Shown: positions 7,722 through 11,391 of the stretch, piece after piece
Position numbering within the stretch: the first letter of the stretch is position 1
Layout: each line of letters starts with the position of its first letter
DNA from: Polyrhizophydium stewartii
Lineage: Eukaryota; Chytridiomycota; Chytridiomycetes; Rhizophydiales
DNA length: 11,391 bases
NCBI GenBank assembly: GCA_027604665.1
Contig: JADGIZ010000591.1
Coordinates: 1-11,391 of the forward strand
Reading direction: 5' to 3'
The notes under the pieces: model-generated
Seen by the model: only the letters and a program-made list of their open reading frames with translations
Database searches by the model: none
What the model was told of the DNA's origin: nothing
Translations under genes and position numbers: made by a program

Positions 7722-8611
7722 TCAGTAAACACCATGCTTGCCCGAACGCTGGCCCGCAGGCGCCATCTGCGTGGGGTCGATGCGCTTTCCGTCTTCCTCG
7801 TCTTTGCCCTGCAGCGGCTCGCTGAAGCCCGCAAACTCGTGGAACTTGGACTGGTGATGGGCTTCGGCGACAAACTGCTTGCGGCCTGGGCGGCGTGAGC
7901 GCCTGCCGCCGTTGTCGTCGTCGGAGCCGGCCGAGAAGACGGACTCGTCGTCGCCAAACGAGATGGACGACGCAAATGCCGACGGCTTGCCCGCGCCGTG
8001 ATGGTGAGGGTGGTGCTCGGCCGCCGGCGCTGCCTCGGCGCTGTCCTGGCCAAAGACGATCGACGACGTGTGCTGGCCGCCACCGACGATGCGACGGCCC
8101 GTGCGCAGCGGGCCGGGCTCGGGCGTCGGCAGGATGCCGGTGGCAACGCGGCGCGACGGCGACGGCGAGACGGCGCGGCGGTCGTCGTCGCTGCCGAGGC
8201 TGATGGACGACTGGCCGCCGGGCGGGTGTGCGCGAGTCGGCGTGACGGGGCGGCGCGAGCTGCCGACAAGCGGGGCCGACGCGGCCGCGCCGCGCGCCGT
8301 GGCGGGGCTGGTCGAGTCGACCGCCGAGCTCACGTCGTCGCCGAAGACGAGCGAGGACTCGTGGTTGCTGCGGCGCGGCGGCGTCGCGGGCGTCGGCGCG
8401 GGCGTGGCTGCAGGCAGTGGGCGGGCGGGTCAGCAGCCGTGCACCGAAGCCGCCTGTGGCGTCGTGCTGGCGACGAGGCGGACAACGCACAGTCGTCGCC
8501 AAAGACGATGGACGACGGGGCCGGGCCGCGCCGGCCCGACGGGCGCACCGGGGCAGGGGCGTCTCCGCCAAGCGAGATGGACGAGTGGCCTCCGGGCGGT
8601 GGGCGGGACAT
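7722..8611 (-). CDS. Repeat protein with six SSxx[FL]G motifs, Jupiter/HN1- or SPIRAL1-like (two exons)
   Basis: Exons 8611-8491 and 8407-7722 give 268 residues beginning MSRPPPGGHSSISLGGD. A short motif recurs six times: PPGGHSSISLG (5-15), SSIVFGDD (33-40), SSLVFGDD (58-65), PPGGQSSISLG (102-112), SSIVFGQD (155-162) and SSISFGDD (187-194). Between them lie disordered Pro/Arg/Ser stretches, and the C-terminus is basic then mixed-charge (RRSRRPGRKQF ... KRIDPTQMAPAGQRSGKHGV). The intron (GTGCGT, CTGAC, CTGCAG, 83 bp, phase 1) joins two copies of the motif region. The PPGGxSSxxLG form is close to the motif of animal Jupiter/HN1 proteins and loosely to the GGGxSSxxxLFG ends of plant SPIRAL1, both microtubule-binding. 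That parallel is inference from short motifs. Upstream in-frame Met codons exist (for example MARVSDSEP), but the motif-proximal start is preferred. Confidence 0.68.
8408..8490 (-). other. Intron of the SSxx[FL]G repeat gene
   Basis: 83 bp, donor GTGCGT directly after the second motif (SSIVFGDD), branch CTGAC, acceptor CTGCAG, phase 1. Without splicing the upstream frame loses the motif pattern, and the downstream frame is blocked by a TGA just above the acceptor. Confidence 0.8.
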
Positions 8612-8670
8612 GCTGCTGGCGGCCGGTGCACGGCGGTCGATGATGCACGATTTCGGTGTGGATCCTGAGG

Positions 8671-11334
8671 ATGCGGATGGGCGGATTGTCTTGGGCTCAG
8701 AGTCGGACACCCGCGCCATCCACGCCCATGCTGCCACAGACGCCGCCCGTGGCCGCCAGGCACACGCTGCAGCCGGCATCCCGCCCTTCCGGTGAGCCTT
8801 CGGGCATAATATGCGTCCCTTCCACTGCGCGGCGCGATCCCCCCCCTCGCTGCGGCCTGCGATGCTCACGCACTTGCTCGCCGCCATTGTTTGGCCTCTT
8901 CCGGTCAGACTCTCGAGACCACTCGCCGAGAGCAGTGCGCAGAAGCCCACAGCCCTTGGCGAACGCTAGTGCACTATTGAGCTCCGCGGCTGGCGCCGGG
9001 CCCCCCGCCGCGTCGTCTGCGCTCTCGCCCATCTCGCACAGTCACTCGGCGGCGACGAGCACATCGCCGAGATCCGAGAGTAGACGTGCTCGCAATCCGA
9101 CACCAAGCACCAGCCACAACCCGCCGCAGTTGCAACAATCACCGGGGCATCCTTCTTCTTCGTCTTCCGCGCCCGCACCTGCGAATTCGTCGCACCATCC
9201 GCCACCACATACGCTGCAGGCACCGCCTTCGCCCTCGATCTCCAAGGCCCGCACGCCGCTCTCGCCGGACTCTCGCCGGCCGCATCCCGATCGCCGCCCA
9301 GAGCCAGATGTACCAAAAGCATCCGGTGCGTCGACTCCAGCAAGCCCAAACAACCAGAGACGCCCCCACACCCCGCACCATCCGCACGCGGCCACGATCA
9401 CCACCACGATCGCGAGTCCAGTCGCTCCATCCTCGCCCGCGCCGCAAGATCGCATCCCCCGCCCACGCACCAGCGCGGGGCTGCGGATCGACCCTCCCTC
9501 GCAGCTCCAGCCTGGCAGCCAGCCGTCTTCCTCGCCGTCGCCCAATAGCTCATTGTCGCCTGGCACGTCCACTCCAGGCGCCTCAGCAGCATCTCCCATG
9601 GCTATGCCACACAGCTCATCCGCTGCACCAGCGCAGCCTGTATTGCAGCCTCACGATGCCAAGGCGGGAGACTTGACAAGATCTGCCAGCAAGCCTCGCC
9701 AGGGACGCCGAGGGAGCTTGTCCATCCGAGTCGGTGGCGATGTGAGCCAGCATCCTTCCATCGTATCGCCGGCTGCCCCGACACCGACAGACTCGGTTAT
9801 CGAAGGTCCCATCAAGGTCCGCCGTCAGATGTCTGCGCTGGCTCGCAGCAGCGGCCCCGGCGGCGCCGATTCGATACCATGCCCCGGCTCGGGCTCGACG
9901 CTCAATGACCGATCCAGCTCCGATCACCCGACGCAAGGTCCCACCTCGCAGTCAACTGCACAACTCGCCACATCGTTGAATTCATCGCCCAACAACACTC
10001 ATCGCCAGCATCGCCGGCTTAGCCTGGTTGCCCGCGCAGACTCGGTGCCTCTATCTCCAAGCTTGGCTGCTGTGCCGCCGTTGCCGCCTCCCTCAGGCGT
10101 GGCGGCTTCGTCTCCGCTCGTATCTGGGTCGAGCGTCCCGGCGTCCGCGGCGGCATTGACGTCGTCAGACACCGTCGTATCCGATCCGCCGCCTCAACGC
10201 CAGAAGACACGCCGCGCGAGTGTTGTTGTACGGCCCGTGCTTTCAAGCACGATTGAGTCCGAGGAGGGAAGCCCAAGGGCTGGCAAGTTCCCCGACGATG
10301 CCGTGGCGGGCACATCTCAAGCCCCTCCGCCTGCCCAACAGCCTCAGCCGCCGCCGCCCTCAGCGACTGCTGCGACAAGCTCGCCTTCGATGCAAAGTCG
10401 ACGTCGTTTGTCTGTCTCGCACACCTCGCCGCTCAAGATGGCTATTCAAGCTGGCGGTGGCGGCGAATCGGAGCAGGATGCACTCATGTCGCCTGTCGTC
10501 TCGCGGCAGGGCACAATGCCATCTGCTCCTCAAGGCGAAGCAGGCAGCCCGATACCGCGTGCAAGGCGGTTGAGCGTGGCCGAGCGTTCGTCACCGCTCC
10601 GGACGGCAACTACAGCTGCGCCGGCAAGCCCCAGCGGCGAAATGCAGGACGAGTTTCCACGGCTCGACTCACCAAATCTGCAAATGCGCCGTAAGAGCGT
10701 CGCCCCTGGCGAGCATCACGCGCCGCTCAGACGCTTGTCGATATCGGCTCAACCCTCAGGCCCAGATGCTCCGCAGACCCCCATCGAGCAGCGCAAGTCT
10801 GTTATGGCAAACAGCCTGGCTGCTGCTTCTCCGCTGGCACAGTCCACATCGCCCTCGGGGACAACGCCGGCTCCTGCACAGGGCGTTGGGCGACAACGTC
10901 GCAATTCTCTGCGTCTGGATTTGGGCCTGGCTCTCCCGTCCAAAAAGGACATCCTGGCGTCGCCAATGTCTGCTCGTGGCAAAGGCCCGGTGCTTCCGCT
11001 CCCCATTTCGTCGCTGGCCGACCCCGCCGACCGTGGGCCAATGTCACCATCGTTGACAAGCACAATGCCGCTCCCTGGAATCAGCACGAGCAAGCAGATC
11101 CAGCAGCTTCAGCAGTACGTGCAGCAGCTCCAGCACCACTCGTCGCATCACCAGCATTCAAGCCACCACCAGCAGCCACTGATCCACGTGCTCCACCAGC
11201 AGCACCGAGCCAACGCTGCGCAGACCATGCAGCAGGCATCTTCGGCGAATAGCGGCCCCTTCTCTCAGCCGCACGGCTCCTTTCTTCAGGTTTCCAGTCA
11301 CGCTGGATCGCCTTTCTTATCGGAAACGGGGTGA
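8671..11334 (+). CDS. Large Ser/Pro-rich disordered protein with an array of RRxS kinase sites
   Basis: A single open frame of 887 codons from the first in-frame ATG (8671; 8728 is an alternative). I do not recognise a folded domain or family. About two thirds is Ser, Pro, Ala, Thr and Arg, with many SP/TP dipeptides. Ten basophilic-kinase sites are seen: RRGSL (S349), RRQMS (S388), RRLSL (S451), RRASV (S517), RRLSV (S581 and S635), RRKSV (S676), RRLSI (S690), RKSVM (S710) and RRNSL (S746), all fitting PKA/AGC consensus or close variants. Several are followed by a SPLK/SPLR/APLR tag. The C-terminus is Gln/His-rich, coiled-coil-like (IQQLQQYVQQLQHH). The first 100 residues contain most of the Cys and read less like the rest, so the start or a missed first intron is uncertain. 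It is divergent from the repeat-protein gene; a signalling scaffold or transcriptional regulator is a guess. Confidence 0.7.
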   Translation: MRMGGLSWAQSRTPAPSTPMLPQTPPVAARHTLQPASRPSGEPSGIICVPSTARRDPPPRCGLRCSRTCSPPLFGLFRSDSRDHSPRAVRRSPQPLANASALLSSAAGAGPPAASSALSPISHSHSAATSTSPRSESRRARNPTPSTSHNPPQLQQSPGHPSSSSSAPAPANSSHHPPPHTLQAPPSPSISKARTPLSPDSRRPHPDRRPEPDVPKASGASTPASPNNQRRPHTPHHPHAATITTTIASPVAPSSPAPQDRIPRPRTSAGLRIDPPSQLQPGSQPSSSPSPNSSLSPGTSTPGASAASPMAMPHSSSAAPAQPVLQPHDAKAGDLTRSASKPRQGRRGSLSIRVGGDVSQHPSIVSPAAPTPTDSVIEGPIKVRRQMSALARSSGPGGADSIPCPGSGSTLNDRSSSDHPTQGPTSQSTAQLATSLNSSPNNTHRQHRRLSLVARADSVPLSPSLAAVPPLPPPSGVAASSPLVSGSSVPASAAALTSSDTVVSDPPPQRQKTRRASVVVRPVLSSTIESEEGSPRAGKFPDDAVAGTSQAPPPAQQPQPPPPSATAATSSPSMQSRRRLSVSHTSPLKMAIQAGGGGESEQDALMSPVVSRQGTMPSAPQGEAGSPIPRARRLSVAERSSPLRTATTAAPASPSGEMQDEFPRLDSPNLQMRRKSVAPGEHHAPLRRLSISAQPSGPDAPQTPIEQRKSVMANSLAAASPLAQSTSPSGTTPAPAQGVGRQRRNSLRLDLGLALPSKKDILASPMSARGKGPVLPLPISSLADPADRGPMSPSLTSTMPLPGISTSKQIQQLQQYVQQLQHHSSHHQHSSHHQQPLIHVLHQQHRANAAQTMQQASSANSGPFSQPHGSFLQVSSHAGSPFLSETG
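11092..11240 (+). repeat. CAG/CAC-rich codon repeat tract
   Basis: Imperfect runs of CAG, CAC and CAT codons encode the Gln/His-rich tail (QQLQQYVQQLQHHSSHHQ and following). The interruptions and mixed codons suggest an old or selected low-complexity tract rather than a recent slippage expansion. Confidence 0.75.
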
Positions 11335-11391
11335 AGGAAATTTCATTGTGCATTTCATGTGCTTTAACACTCCCCCTCACAATGAAGTTTG

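Noticed and set aside
7609..8763. 384-codon minus-strand open frame
   Set aside because: It is a shifted frame of the repeat-protein gene, giving Arg/Pro/His low complexity, while the other frame carries six regular motifs and a coherent intron.
7998..8795. 265-codon plus-strand frame opposite the repeat gene
   Set aside because: It is the complement of the motif-bearing gene; its Arg/Gly/Ala composition follows from the opposite strand and shows no recognisable domain.
8612..8950. N-terminal extension of the repeat protein upstream to 8950
   Set aside because: The extension lacks the motif and overlaps the divergent gene's frame, and the Met at 8611 sits directly before the first motif. 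It cannot be excluded.
1..11391. Transfer RNA, CRISPR array, insertion sequence, phage or bacterial operon
   Set aside because: No cloverleaf, regularly spaced direct repeats, transposase or terminal inverted repeats were seen on reading both strands. The intron-rich genes indicate a eukaryotic nucleus.

Overview
The window looks like nuclear DNA of a compact, GC-rich fungus. The genes sit on both strands and most are interrupted by short introns. Most introns are 61-83 bp, with GTGNGN-type donors, CTGAC/CTAAC/CTCAC-like branch sites 15-25 nt before the acceptor, and CAG acceptors. There are no Shine-Dalgarno sites and no operons of bacterial type. Two protein families here (FAM50/XAP5 and TMEM223) also occur in animals and, as far as I know, are absent from Saccharomyces. 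This points to a basidiomycete or an early-diverging fungus such as a chytrid; the sequence alone does not let me choose.

Layout, left to right. (1) 1-324, minus: 5' part of a gene running off the left edge, apparently beginning with a mitochondrial presequence. (2) 325-591: divergent intergenic region. (3) 592-1589, plus: TMEM223-family mitochondrial inner-membrane protein, two exons. (4) 1671-3305, minus: FAM50/XAP5 nuclear protein, five exons. (5) 3333-5159, plus: mitochondrial tyrosyl-tRNA synthetase, five exons, one of whose introns appears to be GC-AG. (6) 5175-7579, plus: a three-exon protein joining an arrestin-like fold, a PPC-like beta-sandwich and a DM9/DUF3421 domain. (7) 7722-8611, minus: a low-complexity protein with six short SS-x-x-[FL]-G repeats resembling those of Jupiter/HN1 and SPIRAL1 microtubule proteins. 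(8) 8671-11334, plus: a large Ser/Pro-rich disordered protein with ten basophilic-kinase (PKA-type) sites.

The exon structures were built by hand. Each chosen donor/acceptor pair keeps the reading frame, and in the conserved families it restores the expected alignment. Summed coding lengths are multiples of three: TMEM223 309 aa, FAM50 about 329 aa, TyrRS 519 aa, arrestin-DM9 758 aa, repeat protein 268 aa.

Packing is extreme. The start codons of FAM50 and TyrRS are 27 bp apart back to back. The TyrRS stop codon lies inside an AATAAA and is followed after 15 bp by an in-frame ATG of the next gene. Three of the first four genes look mitochondrial or mitochondrially targeted. The most novel items are the arrestin-PPC-DM9 fusion, the SS-x-x-[FL]-G repeat protein and the PKA-site array protein.
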